In this document: one piece after another, positions 16,681 through 27,430 of the stretch
How the letters are laid out: every line of letters starts with the position of its first letter
Position numbering within the stretch: position 1 is the stretch's first letter
Assembly: GCF_021401135.1 (NCBI RefSeq)
Contig: NZ_JACBFO010000005.1
Coordinates: 185,669 to 249,668 of the forward strand
Reading direction: 5' to 3'
Source of the DNA: Azonexus sp. R2A61
GTDB taxonomy: Bacteria; Pseudomonadota; Gammaproteobacteria; Burkholderiales; Rhodocyclaceae
DNA: 64,000 nt
The notes under the pieces: model-generated
The model's database searches: none
What the model was told of the DNA's origin: nothing
Seen by the model: the letters and a program-made list of their open reading frames with translations, nothing else
Translations under genes and position numbers: made by a program

Positions 16681-18846
16681 ATGGAATTCCGCCGCCTTCC
16701 TTTCCCGCTGTCGCGGTCGACCCGCCGTTCCGCCGCTTTTTCCGCCACCCTTGGTGCAGCCCTGGCGGCTGCTTTTCCCTGCCACGCCGACAGCGAAGCC
16801 CTGACGCTGGATTCGGTGGTGGTGACCGGCAGCCGCGTCGAACACAGCAGTTTCGATTTGCCGGCTGCCGTCGATTCGGTCGATGCCCGGACCATTCTCG
16901 AGTCCGGACCCCGCGTCAACGCGTCGGAAGCATTGTCCGGCGTGCCCGGCATCAATGTCGCCAATCGCCAGAACTACGCGCAGGACCTGCAGATTTCGTC
17001 GCGCGGCTTCGGTGCCCGTTCGGCCTTCGGGGTGCGCGGCATCCGCCTGGTCGCCGACGGTATTCCGGCATCGATGCCGGATGGCCAGGGGCAGGCGGCC
17101 AGCTTCAACCTCGACCGGGCCGAGCGCATTGAAGTGATGCGCGGTCCGATGTCGGCCATCTACGGCAATTCGGCCGGCGGCGTGGTGCAGCTGTTCACCC
17201 GCGACGGCCAGGGCACGCCCGGTGTCGACGGGCGCTTCTCGGCCGGCAGCTACGGCTCCTGGAAGGCCGATCTGAGCAGCGACGGCCAGGTCGGGCCGGT
17301 CGGTTACGTGATCGACGCCTCGCGATTCGCCACCGAGGGTTACCGCGAACATAGCGCTGCCGAGCGCGATCAGACCATGGTCAAGCTGAACTGGTCGCCG
17401 ACCCGGGACGGCAAGCTCACCTTCGTCGCCAGTACCTTCCGCCAGAAGGCCGACGATCCGCTGGGCCTGGACTGGAACGCCTATCGTCAGGCGCCGGCCA
17501 GTGCGACGGCCAACGCCCTGTCGTACAACACGCGCAAGACCATCGAGCAGACCCAGGGCGGCATCAACTACACCCATCGTTTCGGTGAACAGTTGATCGA
17601 ACTGACGGCCTATACCGGCAGCCGTTCGGTGCGTCAGTACCAGGCGATTCCTGCGGGCGTCCAGGCCAATCCGCGGCACTCCGGCGGGGTGATCGATTTC
17701 GACCGCGATTACGCCGGTGCCTCGGCACGCTGGAGTGGACGCTTTCCGCTTGCCGGCGGCCAGATGACGACCAGCCTGGGACTGGAGTTCGAGCGTTCGG
17801 AAGATGACCGTCGCGGCTACGAAAACTTCTCCGGCACCACGCTGGGCGTGCTCGGCAACCTGCGGCGCAAGGAAACCGACACGGTGAGCAGCTTTGCCCA
17901 GTATGCCCAGGCCGAATGGCAACGCGGCGACCTGTCGCTGAGCGCCGGTCTGCGCCACAACCGGGTCGCCTTCGTGGTCAAGGATGAGTACATCACCGGC
18001 GTCGCCAACGGCGACGATAGCGGCAACGTCACTTATGAACGGACGACGCCCCTGGTCAGCGCCTTGTATCGCCTGAGCCCGGCGGTCAATCTGTATGCCA
18101 GTTTCGCCAAGGGCTTCGAGACGCCGACCCTGAACGAACTGTTCTATTCCGGTAGCGGCGGCAGCTTCAACTTCGGACTGGCGCCTTCCGACAGCAAGCA
18201 TGCCGAAATCGGCGTCAAGGCCTATGTCGGCAGCGATACCCGTGTCGATCTGGCGGCCTTTCATATCGGTACCCGCAACGAGCTGGTGGTCGACGGGGCG
18301 ACCGGCGGCCGTACCAGCTATCGCAATGCCGGTGGCACGACGCGGCGCGGTCTCGAACTTGCGGTCGACAGCCGCTGGGCCGGTAATTTCAGCAGCCGTC
18401 TGGCGTATGGCTGGCTGGATGCCCGTTACGACCAGGACTTCGCGACCCGGATCTATGACCCGGTCAGCGGCACCACGCAGCCGACCACGGTCAATTCGGG
18501 CAGCCGGCTGCCCGGTGTCGCCGCGCATAACCTGTTTGCCGAACTGGTCTGGCGGGATCCGGCTTCCGGTTTCTATGCCGGGGTCGAAGGGGTGGCCCGG
18601 GCCAAGGTCTATGTCGAGGACAGCAACCGCCTGCAGGCCGCGCCGGGCTATGCGATCGCCAATCTGCGGGCCGGTATCGAGCGGCGCTTCGGGGCCATGA
18701 AGCTCGGCGCCTTTGCCCGCCTGGACAACGTTTTCGACCGTCAGTACGTTGGGTCGGTGATCGTTGGCGACACCAATGGCCGCTTCTACGAGTCGGCACC
18801 CGGTCGCAACTGGCTGGCCGGCGTTTCGCTGGGTTACCGCTTCTGA
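16681..18846 (+). CDS. pqqU: TonB-dependent receptor resembling the PQQ receptor PqqU/YncD
   Basis: This 721-residue receptor has a leader (cleavage near PCHADS), a TonB box (LDSVVVTGS), plug residues VNASEALSGVPGINVANR, NYAQDLQISSRGFGARS and VRGIRLVADGIPASMPDGQG, and a terminal aromatic barrel strand SLGYRF. The RGFGARSAFGVRGIR block and MPDGQG are very close to what I recall of E. coli YncD, renamed PqqU because it imports PQQ. Location in a PQQ dehydrogenase island with no PQQ biosynthesis genes in view supports PQQ import. It has its own ribosome site and a strong terminator. Confidence 0.85.
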   Translation: MEFRRLPFPLSRSTRRSAAFSATLGAALAAAFPCHADSEALTLDSVVVTGSRVEHSSFDLPAAVDSVDARTILESGPRVNASEALSGVPGINVANRQNYAQDLQISSRGFGARSAFGVRGIRLVADGIPASMPDGQGQAASFNLDRAERIEVMRGPMSAIYGNSAGGVVQLFTRDGQGTPGVDGRFSAGSYGSWKADLSSDGQVGPVGYVIDASRFATEGYREHSAAERDQTMVKLNWSPTRDGKLTFVASTFRQKADDPLGLDWNAYRQAPASATANALSYNTRKTIEQTQGGINYTHRFGEQLIELTAYTGSRSVRQYQAIPAGVQANPRHSGGVIDFDRDYAGASARWSGRFPLAGGQMTTSLGLEFERSEDDRRGYENFSGTTLGVLGNLRRKETDTVSSFAQYAQAEWQRGDLSLSAGLRHNRVAFVVKDEYITGVANGDDSGNVTYERTTPLVSALYRLSPAVNLYASFAKGFETPTLNELFYSGSGGSFNFGLAPSDSKHAEIGVKAYVGSDTRVDLAAFHIGTRNELVVDGATGGRTSYRNAGGTTRRGLELAVDSRWAGNFSSRLAYGWLDARYDQDFATRIYDPVSGTTQPTTVNSGSRLPGVAAHNLFAELVWRDPASGFYAGVEGVARAKVYVEDSNRLQAAPGYAIANLRAGIERRFGAMKLGAFARLDNVFDRQYVGSVIVGDTNGRFYESAPGRNWLAGVSLGYRF

Positions 18847-18869
18847 TTTTCCGGATCGTCGAGCATCGG

Positions 18870-18893
18870 CCCGGCTTCGGCCGGGTTTTTTTT
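18870..18893 (+). terminator. Rho-independent terminator after the PqqU-like receptor
   Basis: CCCGGC-TTCG-GCCGGG followed by eight T residues: a strong UUCG-capped terminator 24 bp after the stop codon. Confidence 0.9.
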
Positions 18894-19133
18894 GCCCGGT
18901 GTTTTGGCTTGTCGCAGCTGTTTCATTGTTTCGTATCAGTTCAATCCTGAAGCAGTTGTCCAAAAAGTGAGCGCCCCGGGCGGGCAGCAATTTTTGGCGA
19001 GCCGATTTTGTTTTCTGCTCAAACCCTTGTCAGATGGTCGTTTCGGCGGTTTTTCGAGGTCCGTTGGCGGGCTGGCACGGGGTTCGCAATCCATGCCGCG
19101 CCATGTCATTCATCCAATGACAACGGGGGAAGG

Positions 19134-19156
19134 CCGTCCCGGTTCAGCCGGGACGG
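19134..19156 (+). promoter_or_regulatory. Hairpin in the porin 5' leader
   Basis: CCGTCCCGG and CCGGGACGG form a perfect 9-bp stem with a 5-nt loop, ending 26 nt before the porin ATG. There is no following T run, so it is not a terminator. A role in stabilising the mRNA or tuning translation, as with other outer-membrane protein leaders, is plausible. Confidence 0.4.
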
Positions 19157-19181
19157 GACATATCATCTACAGGAGACATCC

Positions 19182-20312
19182 ATGTCGAAAAAAATCATTG
19201 CGCTGGCACTGGCTGCCGCGTCCGGCGCTGCTGTTGCCCAAACCAACGTCACCATCTACGGTAATGTTGATATGGGCTACATGTATCGGGAAGGGAAGAA
19301 CGGCACCGTCGTGAATGGCGATGGTCAGCACGACCTGCAAAGCGCCGGTTCGCAAAGCCACATCGGCTTCAAGGGCGTCGAGGATCTTGGCAATGGCCTC
19401 AAGGTCGTGTTCGACCTGCAGTACCGCATCAACCCGGACGTCAACGGCGGCCTCAATCAGGCAGGTCACCAGTACGTCGGCCTGACCGGTGGTTTCGGTA
19501 CCGCCGTCGCCGGTTACCTGGACGGCATCCGTTACGGCATCTTCGGCAAGTACAACCCGTTCGGCAACTACTCGGTCGGCAACTTCGCCCAGATGACCAC
19601 CCAGTATGACCGCGCCGCCAATGCCCTGGCCTACATCTCGCCGTCGATCTACGGCTTCACGCTGATCCTGGCGACGGCCACCAACACCCAGGGGGCGGAA
19701 GGCACCCTGAACGGGGTGCACGTCCCGGCGGTTGCTGCCAACGGCAACAAGGGTGACGATCGCCTGTTCTCGATCAACCTGATCTATGCCAAGGGCCCGC
19801 TCAGCGTCGATCTGGACTATGAAACGACGAAGGCCGTCGGCTATTCGGACAGCCGCCTCTATGTCGCCACCACCGGCGCTTCCTACGACTTCGGCGTGGT
19901 CAAGATCAGCGGTGTGTACGACATCATCAAGGGTGATCCGAACTCCTTCATCGGCGGCAACATCGACCTTGATGCTGCAACCCCCGGTTTGCAGAACCTG
20001 GGTGGCCTGGCTGCCGGTCAGAGCTATGATCGCCGCAACTGGTTCATCGGCGCGACGGTGCCGTTCGGCAAGGCGTCGGTGCTGGCCAGCTACGGCCAGG
20101 TCAAGGACCGTACGCTGGGCGATGCAGATGCCTCCAAGTGGGCCGTCGGTGCGCGTTACGCGCTGTCCAAGCGGACCGAGCTGTACGCCGACTACGCACA
20201 CATTCAGAACGATTCCAAGGCTGGTTTCCGGATCAATCCGATGGGTAACTCCGCCGGTCTGAGCGGTGCCGGTGTCAATGGCTTCGCCATGGGTATCAAG
20301 CATTCGTTCTGA
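19182..20312 (+). CDS. General porin, betaproteobacterial type
   Basis: This 376-residue protein has signal peptide MSKKIIALALAAASGAAVAQ and then TNVTIYGNVDMGYMY, the standard first strand of Neisseria/Bordetella-type porins. Further hallmarks are SHIGFKGVEDLGNGLKVVF and the C-terminal IKHSF ending in Phe for BAM-mediated assembly. It should form a trimeric 16-strand channel. It is a single gene with its own leader hairpin and terminator. Confidence 0.93.
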   Translation: MSKKIIALALAAASGAAVAQTNVTIYGNVDMGYMYREGKNGTVVNGDGQHDLQSAGSQSHIGFKGVEDLGNGLKVVFDLQYRINPDVNGGLNQAGHQYVGLTGGFGTAVAGYLDGIRYGIFGKYNPFGNYSVGNFAQMTTQYDRAANALAYISPSIYGFTLILATATNTQGAEGTLNGVHVPAVAANGNKGDDRLFSINLIYAKGPLSVDLDYETTKAVGYSDSRLYVATTGASYDFGVVKISGVYDIIKGDPNSFIGGNIDLDAATPGLQNLGGLAAGQSYDRRNWFIGATVPFGKASVLASYGQVKDRTLGDADASKWAVGARYALSKRTELYADYAHIQNDSKAGFRINPMGNSAGLSGAGVNGFAMGIKHSF

Positions 20313-20434
20313 TGCCTGAAAGCACGGTTTCGCCAGGTTTGCGCAAACCGGCGAAGCCGTGCTGACGACAGGCGGGATGGCCCGTCGTCATCGACTGTTC
20401 TCATTGCGCTGGGTGCTTCCCTTGCATCCTTTTC

Positions 20435-20465
20435 GGGGCCTCCTTCGGGAAGCCCCGTTTTTTTG
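20435..20465 (+). terminator. Terminator downstream of the porin
   Basis: GGGGC and GCCCC stems with an inner TCC/GGA segment, a UUCG loop and one mismatch, followed by a run of T. It lies between the convergent porin and fnr genes and is better oriented for the porin. Confidence 0.75.
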
Positions 20466-20535
20466 TTTTATCGGCGTGGACCGCAGCAAGCCGGATTGTC
20501 CGGCAAGGGGGGGCGCCTGCGACCTGTCTTCGCCT

Positions 20536-21279
20536 TCAGGCGCGATGATTCATCAGGCCCTTCAAGCCATTCACGTTCAGGATGCGGATGTGCTTCTGCT
20601 GGACGGCAATGTAGCCCTCTTCCTGAAACTTGGAGAAAGCGCGCGAAACGGTCTCGAGCTTGAGGCCGAGATAGCTGCCGATCTCCTCGCGCGTCATCCG
20701 CAGGTAGAACTCGGCGTGCGAGAAACCGCGGGCGGTGAAGCGCTGCGACAGGTTGAGCAGGAAGGCGGCCAGGCGTTCCTCGGCGCGCATCGTGCCGAGC
20801 AGCATCATGACGCCATGGTCGCGGACGATCTCGCGGCTCATCACCTTGTGGAAATGGTGCTGGAGGTTGTGGATTTCGCGCGACAGGCTCTCCAGGCGCG
20901 AGAACGGAATCGCACAGATCTCGCTGTCTTCCAGGGCGATTGCATTGCAGGTGTGGTGTTCGGTGCTGATGCCGTCGAGGCCGAGCAACTCGCCGGCCAT
21001 CTGGAAACCGGTGACCTGGTCGCGACCATCTTCGAGCAGCACGTCGGTCTTGAAAAAACCGCTGCGAATCGCGTAAATTGCGTCGAAAGGTTCGCCAGCG
21101 CGGTAGAGGTGGTCGCCGCGCTTGATCCGGCGACGTGTGGAAATCAGGTCGTCGAGACGCTCCAGCTCTTCCAGGCTCAGGCCGAACGGAAGGCAGAGTT
21201 CGCGCAGGTTGCAGTTCGAACAGGCGGTCTTGATGACCGACAGCGAGATTTCCTGATTGAGCGGGTAGGTCTGTCCCAT
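20536..21279 (-). CDS. fnr: FNR-type oxygen-sensing transcription regulator
   Basis: The ATG at 21279 starts a 247-residue protein (a TTG two codons earlier is possible). Cysteines C20, C23 and C29 (ACSNCNLRELC) and C111 (HHTCNA) match the four [4Fe-4S] ligands of E. coli FNR. A cyclic-nucleotide-type barrel follows, then the recognition helix region MTREEIGSYLGLKLETVSRAFSKFQ with the E--SR contact pattern for TTGAT sites. It is divergent from hemN with an FNR-like box between them. It should switch on low-oxygen genes, including hemN and probably itself. Confidence 0.95.
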   Translation of the reverse strand: MGQTYPLNQEISLSVIKTACSNCNLRELCLPFGLSLEELERLDDLISTRRRIKRGDHLYRAGEPFDAIYAIRSGFFKTDVLLEDGRDQVTGFQMAGELLGLDGISTEHHTCNAIALEDSEICAIPFSRLESLSREIHNLQHHFHKVMSREIVRDHGVMMLLGTMRAEERLAAFLLNLSQRFTARGFSHAEFYLRMTREEIGSYLGLKLETVSRAFSKFQEEGYIAVQQKHIRILNVNGLKGLMNHRA

Positions 21280-21296
21280 CAGCAACCTGCTTCGGC

Positions 21297-21310
21297 TTGA
21301 TCCATGTCAA
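21297..21310. promoter_or_regulatory. FNR box between fnr and hemN
   Basis: TTGATCCATGTCAA matches the consensus TTGAT-N4-ATCAA with one mismatch. It lies 18 bp upstream of fnr and 55 bp upstream of hemN, so it can serve hemN activation and fnr autoregulation. Confidence 0.75.
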
Positions 21311-21364
21311 CCGCGAGTGCGCGCCATCCGAACATAATCCGACCTAAAATGGGTGGCATGTTTA

Positions 21365-22768
21365 ATGAATTTCGCAACTGATAACCTCGTCTTCGATCCC
21401 CAGATCATTCGCCGTTTCGACGTCAATGGTCCGCGTTACACGTCTTATCCGACCGCCGACCGCTTCGTCGAGGCCTTCGATGCGGAAGCCGCCAGGACCT
21501 GGCTGGGCAAACGCAATATCGGCGGCATCAGCCGACCGCTGTCATTATACTTCCACATCCCCTTCTGCAACACCATCTGCTATTACTGCGCCTGCAACAA
21601 GATCATCACCAAGGATCACGGGCGCAGTGCCAAGTACCTGAAGTACCTGGGCAAGGAACTGGCGTTGCAGAGCGCCGCGCTGGAAGGGCGGGACGGCAAG
21701 CATGAGGTCATCCAGCTGCATTGGGGCGGCGGTACGCCGACCTTCCTGTCGCACGACGAGATGCGCCAGCTGATGGAGGAAACGCGCCGCCATTTCAAGT
21801 TGCTCGATGGCGGCGAGTATTCGATCGAAGTCGATCCGCGCAAGGTGGACAATGCTACCGTTGCGCTGCTCGGCGAGCTCGGTTTCAACCGGATGAGCGT
21901 CGGCGTTCAGGATTTCGACGAGGAGGTCCAGCGTGCGGTCAACCGCATCCAGAGCGAGGACGAAACGGCCGGTGTGATCGCTGCGGCGCGGGCCAACGGT
22001 TTCAAATCGGTATCGATCGACCTGATCTACGGCCTGCCGCACCAGAGCGTCATGGGCTTCAACCGGACGCTGGAGCGGGTGTTGGCGATGGACCCGGAGC
22101 GGCTGTCGATCTACAACTATGCGCATCTGCCCGGCCTGTTCAAGCCGCAACGGCGGATTGCCGAGGCCGACCTGCCGAGCGCCGATACCAAGCTGCAGAT
22201 TCTGGCGCTGGCCATCCGCAAGCTGACCGAGGCCGGTTACGTGTATATCGGCATGGATCACTTCGCCAAGCCCGACGACGAACTGGCTGTTGCCCAGCGC
22301 CAGGGCCGGCTGCACCGCAACTTCCAGGGGTATTCGACGTATGCCGACTGCGACATGCTGTCCTTCGGCATTTCGTCGATCAGCAAGGTCGGGCCGACGT
22401 ACTCGCAGAACGTCAAGACACTCGACGAATACTACGACCGGCTCGATGGCGGCATGTTGCCGGTGTTCCGCGGGATCGAACTGGTGGCCGACGACATTCT
22501 GCGGCGTTCGATCATTCAGGCCCTGATGTGTCATTTCGAACTGTCGATCGAGAGCATCGAGAGCGCCCATCTGATCGACTTCCACAAGTATTTCGCCGGT
22601 GAGCTGGAAGACTTGCGCGAGATGGAGCGCGGCGGCCTGCTGAAGATCGAGCGCGACTGGATCACCGTGCTGCCGCCGGGGCGCATGCTGGTGCGCGTCA
22701 TCGCCATGGCCTTCGACCGTTACCTGCGTGCCGATCGTCAGCGCACCCGTTATTCGAAGGTGATCTGA
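21365..22768 (+). CDS. hemN: Oxygen-independent coproporphyrinogen III dehydrogenase
   Basis: The 467-residue radical-SAM enzyme starts at ATG 21365 (an in-frame GTG at 21353 is less likely). C68-x3-C72-x2-C75 and C77 (FCNTICYYCAC) form the iron-sulfur site; HWGGGTPTFL and the C-terminal HemN domain are present. Length matches true HemN (about 457) rather than the shorter HemW. It decarboxylates coproporphyrinogen III to protoporphyrinogen IX without oxygen, in the cytoplasm. The upstream FNR box explains induction under anoxia. Confidence 0.95.
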   Translation: MNFATDNLVFDPQIIRRFDVNGPRYTSYPTADRFVEAFDAEAARTWLGKRNIGGISRPLSLYFHIPFCNTICYYCACNKIITKDHGRSAKYLKYLGKELALQSAALEGRDGKHEVIQLHWGGGTPTFLSHDEMRQLMEETRRHFKLLDGGEYSIEVDPRKVDNATVALLGELGFNRMSVGVQDFDEEVQRAVNRIQSEDETAGVIAAARANGFKSVSIDLIYGLPHQSVMGFNRTLERVLAMDPERLSIYNYAHLPGLFKPQRRIAEADLPSADTKLQILALAIRKLTEAGYVYIGMDHFAKPDDELAVAQRQGRLHRNFQGYSTYADCDMLSFGISSISKVGPTYSQNVKTLDEYYDRLDGGMLPVFRGIELVADDILRRSIIQALMCHFELSIESIESAHLIDFHKYFAGELEDLREMERGGLLKIERDWITVLPPGRMLVRVIAMAFDRYLRADRQRTRYSKVI

Positions 22769-22831
22769 CGGGGTGCACGGATCGGAGTCCGCGGGTTACA
22801 CTGCGGACTTTCCGCGCTGAATCCCTGTCCC

Positions 22832-23494
22832 ATGCCCGATTCCGGCTTTCTGGCCCTGTTTGTTGTCGGCTTGCTCGGCGGTACGCACTGCGTCGGCATG
22901 TGCGGCGGCATCGTCGGTGCGCTGGCGGTTGGCGGGCCGGCCAGCTGGCGCATGCATCTGGCCTATAACGGCGGGCGCATCCTGTCCTATACGATCGCCG
23001 GTGCGCTGGTCGGTGCCCTCGGTGCGGCCAGCCTCGGGCTCGAAGGACAGGTGCCGGTTCGCCTGCTGCTCTACCTGTTTGCCAATCTGATGCTGATCGC
23101 GCTCGGCCTTTACCTGATCGGCGTGACGCGGGCGCTGGCGTTTACCGAACGGGCGGGGCAGGCATTGTGGCGCCGCATCCAGCCGCTGACCCGGCGTTTC
23201 CTGCCGGCGCGTACCGTGGCGCAGGCTTTTCCGCTGGGCATGCTGTGGGGCTGGTTGCCTTGTGGCCTGGTTTACGGCGCGTTGGCGTCGGCGCTGGCGG
23301 CCGGTTCGGCAACGCGGGGTGCCGGTCTGATGCTGGCCTTCGGTCTGGGGACGCTGCCGAATCTGCTACTGGCCGGCATCCTGCTTGCCCGACTGGGCGA
23401 ATTCGTCCGCCGTCCCGTCGTCCGTCTGGTATCCGGCTTGCTGGTACTGGGTTTCGGGCTTTACGGACTGGTCGGCTTGCTCCGCCTGCTGTAG
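22832..23494 (+). CDS. Sulfite exporter TauE/SafE-like membrane protein (CcoH/UreH-2 type)
   Basis: This 220-residue polytopic protein of about six helices carries paired cysteines in [14 protein letters not shown] at the end of helix 1 and [10 protein letters not shown] in the second half, a pattern of the DsbD_2/UreH-like group. Such proteins recur directly before ccoI in cbb3 oxidase maturation clusters and are thought to help copper or thiol handling. Ten bases separate it from the ATPase. The exact substrate is not known. Confidence 0.8.
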   Translation: MPDSGFLALFVVGLLGGTHCVGMCGGIVGALAVGGPASWRMHLAYNGGRILSYTIAGALVGALGAASLGLEGQVPVRLLLYLFANLMLIALGLYLIGVTRALAFTERAGQALWRRIQPLTRRFLPARTVAQAFPLGMLWGWLPCGLVYGALASALAAGSATRGAGLMLAFGLGTLPNLLLAGILLARLGEFVRRPVVRLVSGLLVLGFGLYGLVGLLRLL

Positions 23495-23504
23495 GAATCC
23501 CGAC

Positions 23505-25706
23505 ATGAACGAGAACGACAAATCCGGCGAAACGACCCAGGTTGTCGAATTCGCCATCGCCGGCATGACCTGTGCCGCATGTTCGACCCGCCTGGAAAAA
23601 GTGCTGAACCGGCAGCCCGGCATGCAGGCCAACGTCAATCTGGCCGCCGAGCGTGCGCGCGTGCGCCTGGACGGCGTGGCGGCGGAGGCGGTGATCGCTG
23701 CCGTGGCCAGGGCTGGCTTCAGTGCCGAGCCGGTGGATGCCGGGACGCGCGAGCGGGAAAAAGCCGAAAAACAGCGGGTTTACCGCAAGGAAATCCGGCT
23801 TTTCCGGATCGCGGTGGCGTTGACCCTGCCCTTGGTCGGCCAGATGCTGTTCATGTTCGGCGAGCACGGGATGCATAACGAGTTGCCGCGCTGGCTGCAG
23901 CTGGCCTTGGCGACGCCGGTCCAGTTCTGGATCGGTTGGCGCTTCTACGAGGGCGCCTGGAAGGCGCTGCGCGGCGGCGGTGCCAACATGGATGTGCTGG
24001 TGGCGCTGGGAACCAGCATGGCCTGGGGGTTTTCCACCGCGGTCACGGTGTTCGGGCTGGATCAGCATGTCTATTTCGAGGGCGGGGCGGCGGTGATCAC
24101 GCTGGTACTGCTCGGCAAGTTGCTCGAGGCGCGGGCCAAGGCGCGCACGTCGGAAGCGATCGAGTCGCTGATCCGCCTGCAGCCGAAGACGGCACGCGTC
24201 GAGCGCGACGGTCGGTGGCTCGAACTGCCGGTCGATGCGCTGATGCCGGGCGACGTTTTCCTGGTCCGTCCGGGCGAGGCGGTTCCGGTCGATGGCGAGG
24301 TGATCGACGGCGAATCGAGTGTGGACGAAGCGATGTTGACCGGCGAGAGCATGCCGGTCGGCAAGCGGGCAGGCGATCGCGTGTTCGCCGCCACGGCCAA
24401 CGGGCAGGGAGCCTTGCGCTGCAAGGCGACCGGCGTCGGCGAACAGACCTTGCTGGCTGGCATCATCCGGCTGGTCGGCGAGGCGCAGGGGTCGAAGGCG
24501 CCGGTGCAGCGCCTGGCCGACCGGATTTCCGGCGTCTTCGTGCCGGTGGTCTGCTTCGTCGCGCTGGCGACCTTTGCCGGCTGGTGGTGGTCTGCCGGCG
24601 ATTTCGCCGAAGCCCTGGTCAATGCCGTGGCCGTGCTGGTCATCGCCTGTCCTTGCGCACTCGGTCTGGCGACGCCGACGGCGATCATGGTCGGCACCGG
24701 TCAGGGCGCGCGGGCCGGCATTCTGGTGCGCAACGCCGAGGCCCTGGAGCGCGCCGAGAAAATTTCCGTGCTGGCGCTCGACAAGACCGGCACGCTGACT
24801 TTGGGGCAGCCGCGGGTGACCGAGGTGCTGGCGCGGGCGACGGATGCCGGGCGGGCGCTGCGTCTGGCGGCGGCGCTGGAACAGTCGTCCGAGCATCCGC
24901 TGGCGCGGGCGGTGGTGGCCGAGGCTGCTGCGGTCGACCTGCCGTCGGTGGCAAATTTCCGCGCTTTTCCGGGGCTGGGCGTTGCGGGCGATGTCGACGG
25001 ATGCCGCTTGCGGCTGGGTTCGCCGGAATGGCTGGGGGCGGGTGACGATCCGGCGCTGGCTGCCTTGCGCGAGGCCGGCAAGACGGTGGTCGTGCTGGCC
25101 GATGAGGCCGGCGTGCTGGCCTTGATCGCCATTGCCGATGCGCTGCGGCCGACGTCGAAGGCGGCTGTCCGGCGCCTGCAGGCGCGCGGTATCCGGGTAG
25201 TCATGCTGACCGGCGACAATCCGGCGACGGCAGCGGCGATCGCCGCTCAGGCCGGCATCGCCGAATTCCGGGCCGGTATTCTGCCGGGCGACAAGGCGGC
25301 TGCGGTCAACGCATTGAAATCGGCAAAAACCGTGGTGGCGATGGTCGGCGATGGTATCAACGACGCGCCGGCGCTGGCGGCGGCCGATGTCGGCTTCGCC
25401 ATCGGCGCCGGTTCCGATGCCGCCATCGAGGCTGCCGACCTGACGCTGGTGCGCAACGACCTGCATGGGGTGGCCGACGCCATCGACCTGTCGGCGGCCA
25501 CCTTGGGCAAAATCCGGCAGAATCTTTTCTTTGCCTTCATTTACAATGTTTCGGGAATTCCGCTAGCGGCAATGGGAATGCTCAATCCCGTCGTGGCCGG
25601 GGCTGCGATGGCGATGAGTTCGGTTTCCGTGGTTTCCAATTCGCTTTTGCTGAAACGCTGGAAACCGCGGCGGGGGGAAACGAATGGCGCGGCGGAGAAG
25701 GAATGA
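23505..25706 (+). CDS. ccoI: Copper-transporting P1B-type ATPase (CcoI/CopA family)
   Basis: The 733-residue pump has an N-terminal heavy-metal domain ([10 protein letters not shown]), the membrane metal site CPC in [17 protein letters not shown], the phosphorylation site [10 protein letters not shown], an HP locus ([10 protein letters not shown]) and [10 protein letters not shown]. Its place after a SafE-like gene and near fnr/hemN favours the oxidase-maturation role (CcoI) over simple copper export. The CopZ-like gene two genes later would also suit CopA. A GGDEF-EAL gene overlaps its stop codon. Confidence 0.9.
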   Translation: MNENDKSGETTQVVEFAIAGMTCAACSTRLEKVLNRQPGMQANVNLAAERARVRLDGVAAEAVIAAVARAGFSAEPVDAGTREREKAEKQRVYRKEIRLFRIAVALTLPLVGQMLFMFGEHGMHNELPRWLQLALATPVQFWIGWRFYEGAWKALRGGGANMDVLVALGTSMAWGFSTAVTVFGLDQHVYFEGGAAVITLVLLGKLLEARAKARTSEAIESLIRLQPKTARVERDGRWLELPVDALMPGDVFLVRPGEAVPVDGEVIDGESSVDEAMLTGESMPVGKRAGDRVFAATANGQGALRCKATGVGEQTLLAGIIRLVGEAQGSKAPVQRLADRISGVFVPVVCFVALATFAGWWWSAGDFAEALVNAVAVLVIACPCALGLATPTAIMVGTGQGARAGILVRNAEALERAEKISVLALDKTGTLTLGQPRVTEVLARATDAGRALRLAAALEQSSEHPLARAVVAEAAAVDLPSVANFRAFPGLGVAGDVDGCRLRLGSPEWLGAGDDPALAALREAGKTVVVLADEAGVLALIAIADALRPTSKAAVRRLQARGIRVVMLTGDNPATAAAIAAQAGIAEFRAGILPGDKAAAVNALKSAKTVVAMVGDGINDAPALAAADVGFAIGAGSDAAIEAADLTLVRNDLHGVADAIDLSAATLGKIRQNLFFAFIYNVSGIPLAAMGMLNPVVAGAAMAMSSVSVVSNSLLLKRWKPRRGETNGAAEKE

Positions 25707-27430
25707 CCGGTGAGGTCGTAGACAGGGCATCGTTGTTTCGCGCCACCATGGAGGCGGCGCAGGTCGGTATTTTCGTCATGCAGGATGGCGTCTTCCGTTA
25801 CGTCAATCCCTGCCTGGTCGACATGCTCGGATTTTCGTCCGAGGAGATGGTCGACCGCATGGGGCCGTTCGATGTCGTGGTGCCTCAGCAGCACGAGGCC
25901 GTCCGGCGCGAGCTGGCCGCCCGGCTGGCCGGCGAACCCGGCGTGCCCTACGAATTGCAACTGGTGCGCAAGGACGGCACTGTCTTTCCGGTCACCGTCC
26001 AGGGCTCGCCCAGCGAACTCGATGGCCGTCCGGCGGCGGTCGGCACGGTCGTCGATATCAGCCGCCAGAAGGCCGCCGAACGCAAGATTCGCGAACTTGC
26101 CGATTTCGATGCATTGACCGGCTTGCCCAACCGCCGGCTGTTGCACGACCGGATCAACCAGATGATTGCCGTCGCCGAGCGCTGCCAGGGCAATTCGGCC
26201 CTGCTGTTCATCGATCTGGACCACTTCAAGCGGGTCAACGATTCGCTCGGCCACAGTGTCGGCGACGATCTGCTGTGCGCCGTCGCGCAGCGTTTCCAGA
26301 CCGTCGTGCGCAAGGTCGATACGCTGGCGCGCCTGGGTGGCGACGAGTTCATCGTGCTGCTGCCGGAAATCTCCACGCCGGCGGCGGCCGATGTCGCCCG
26401 CCGTCTGCTCGAAGTGTCGGCGCAACCGTTTTCGGTCGCCGGACACGCGTTGACCGTGACACCGTCGGTCGGCATCGCGCTCTATCCGCAGGACGGCAAG
26501 GACATCGACACGCTGCTGAAGAATGCGGATACGGCGATGTACAAGGCCAAGGAACTGGGACGCAACAGTTTCCAGTTCTACGCGGCCGAGATGAACACCG
26601 CGACGCTCGAGCGCTTGATGATGGAAAGCAGCCTGCGGCGGGCATTGACCGACGACGAATTCGAATTGCACTACCAGCCGCTGATCGATCTGCCGAGTGG
26701 CGAGATCGTCGGTGTCGAAGCCTTGATCCGTTGGCGGCACAAGGATCTCGGGCTGATCATGCCGGATCGTTTCATTCCCGTCGCAGAGGATACCGGGATG
26801 ATCAACCCGATCGGCGACTGGGTCCTGTGCGAAGCCTGCCGGCAGGCGCAGGCCTGGATCGACGAGGGCTTGTCGCTGCAGACGATGGCGGTCAATGTGG
26901 CGCCGGTGCAGTTCCGTCAGGCCGGGTTCGTCGAGGTCGTTGCCGGGGCGCTGGGGGCGTCCGGGCTGGCGGCCGGCCGGCTGGAGCTGGAACTGACCGA
27001 GCGTACCGTGATGCACGATGCCGAAGTGACGCTGGGCACCTTGTCCGCGCTGCACCGGATGGGCGTGTGCCTGGCGCTCGACGATTTCGGCACGGGCTAT
27101 TCCTCGCTGGCCTATCTGAAGCGTTTTCCGGTCGGCAAGCTGAAGATCGACCGCTCGTTCATCCGCGACCTGGAAATCGATGCCGACGACCGGGCGATCG
27201 CGTCGACCATCGTCAGCATGGGGCGCAACCTGCGTCTGAAGGTGTTGGCCGAGGGGGTCGAATCCGCCGAACAGCTCGAGTTGTTGCGGACGATGAATTG
27301 CCAGATGGCCCAGGGGTATCATTTCAGTCGTCCGGTCGACGCTGCACGGATGACCGAATTGCTGCGAGATCAACCTTTTCTGTATGGAATCGAATCATGG
27401 AAGAAACCCGAATCAGGATCGATGGCATGA
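25703..27430 (+). CDS. PAS-GGDEF-EAL cyclic-di-GMP signalling protein
   Basis: The ATG at 25703 overlaps the ATPase stop (ATGA); 575 residues. An N-terminal PAS domain (about 10-125) precedes a GGDEF domain with an intact [11 protein letters not shown] and an EAL domain with [19 protein letters not shown] and KLKIDRSFI. Both catalytic motifs look intact, so it might make and degrade c-di-GMP, with PAS choosing the direction. No membrane helix is seen. Translational coupling to a copper pump and overlap with a copper chaperone gene suggest PAS could report copper or redox state; that is inference. Confidence 0.93.
   Translation: MTGEVVDRASLFRATMEAAQVGIFVMQDGVFRYVNPCLVDMLGFSSEEMVDRMGPFDVVVPQQHEAVRRELAARLAGEPGVPYELQLVRKDGTVFPVTVQGSPSELDGRPAAVGTVVDISRQKAAERKIRELADFDALTGLPNRRLLHDRINQMIAVAERCQGNSALLFIDLDHFKRVNDSLGHSVGDDLLCAVAQRFQTVVRKVDTLARLGGDEFIVLLPEISTPAAADVARRLLEVSAQPFSVAGHALTVTPSVGIALYPQDGKDIDTLLKNADTAMYKAKELGRNSFQFYAAEMNTATLERLMMESSLRRALTDDEFELHYQPLIDLPSGEIVGVEALIRWRHKDLGLIMPDRFIPVAEDTGMINPIGDWVLCEACRQAQAWIDEGLSLQTMAVNVAPVQFRQAGFVEVVAGALGASGLAAGRLELELTERTVMHDAEVTLGTLSALHRMGVCLALDDFGTGYSSLAYLKRFPVGKLKIDRSFIRDLEIDADDRAIASTIVSMGRNLRLKVLAEGVESAEQLELLRTMNCQMAQGYHFSRPVDAARMTELLRDQPFLYGIESWKKPESGSMA

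Larger units (their letters stand above)
18847..19181. other. Intergenic region: terminator and porin leader
   Basis: It holds the receptor terminator at 18870-18893, then a porin promoter region I could not pin down, a perfect leader hairpin at 19134-19156 and an AGGAGAC ribosome site just before the porin. No gene seen. Confidence 0.6.
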
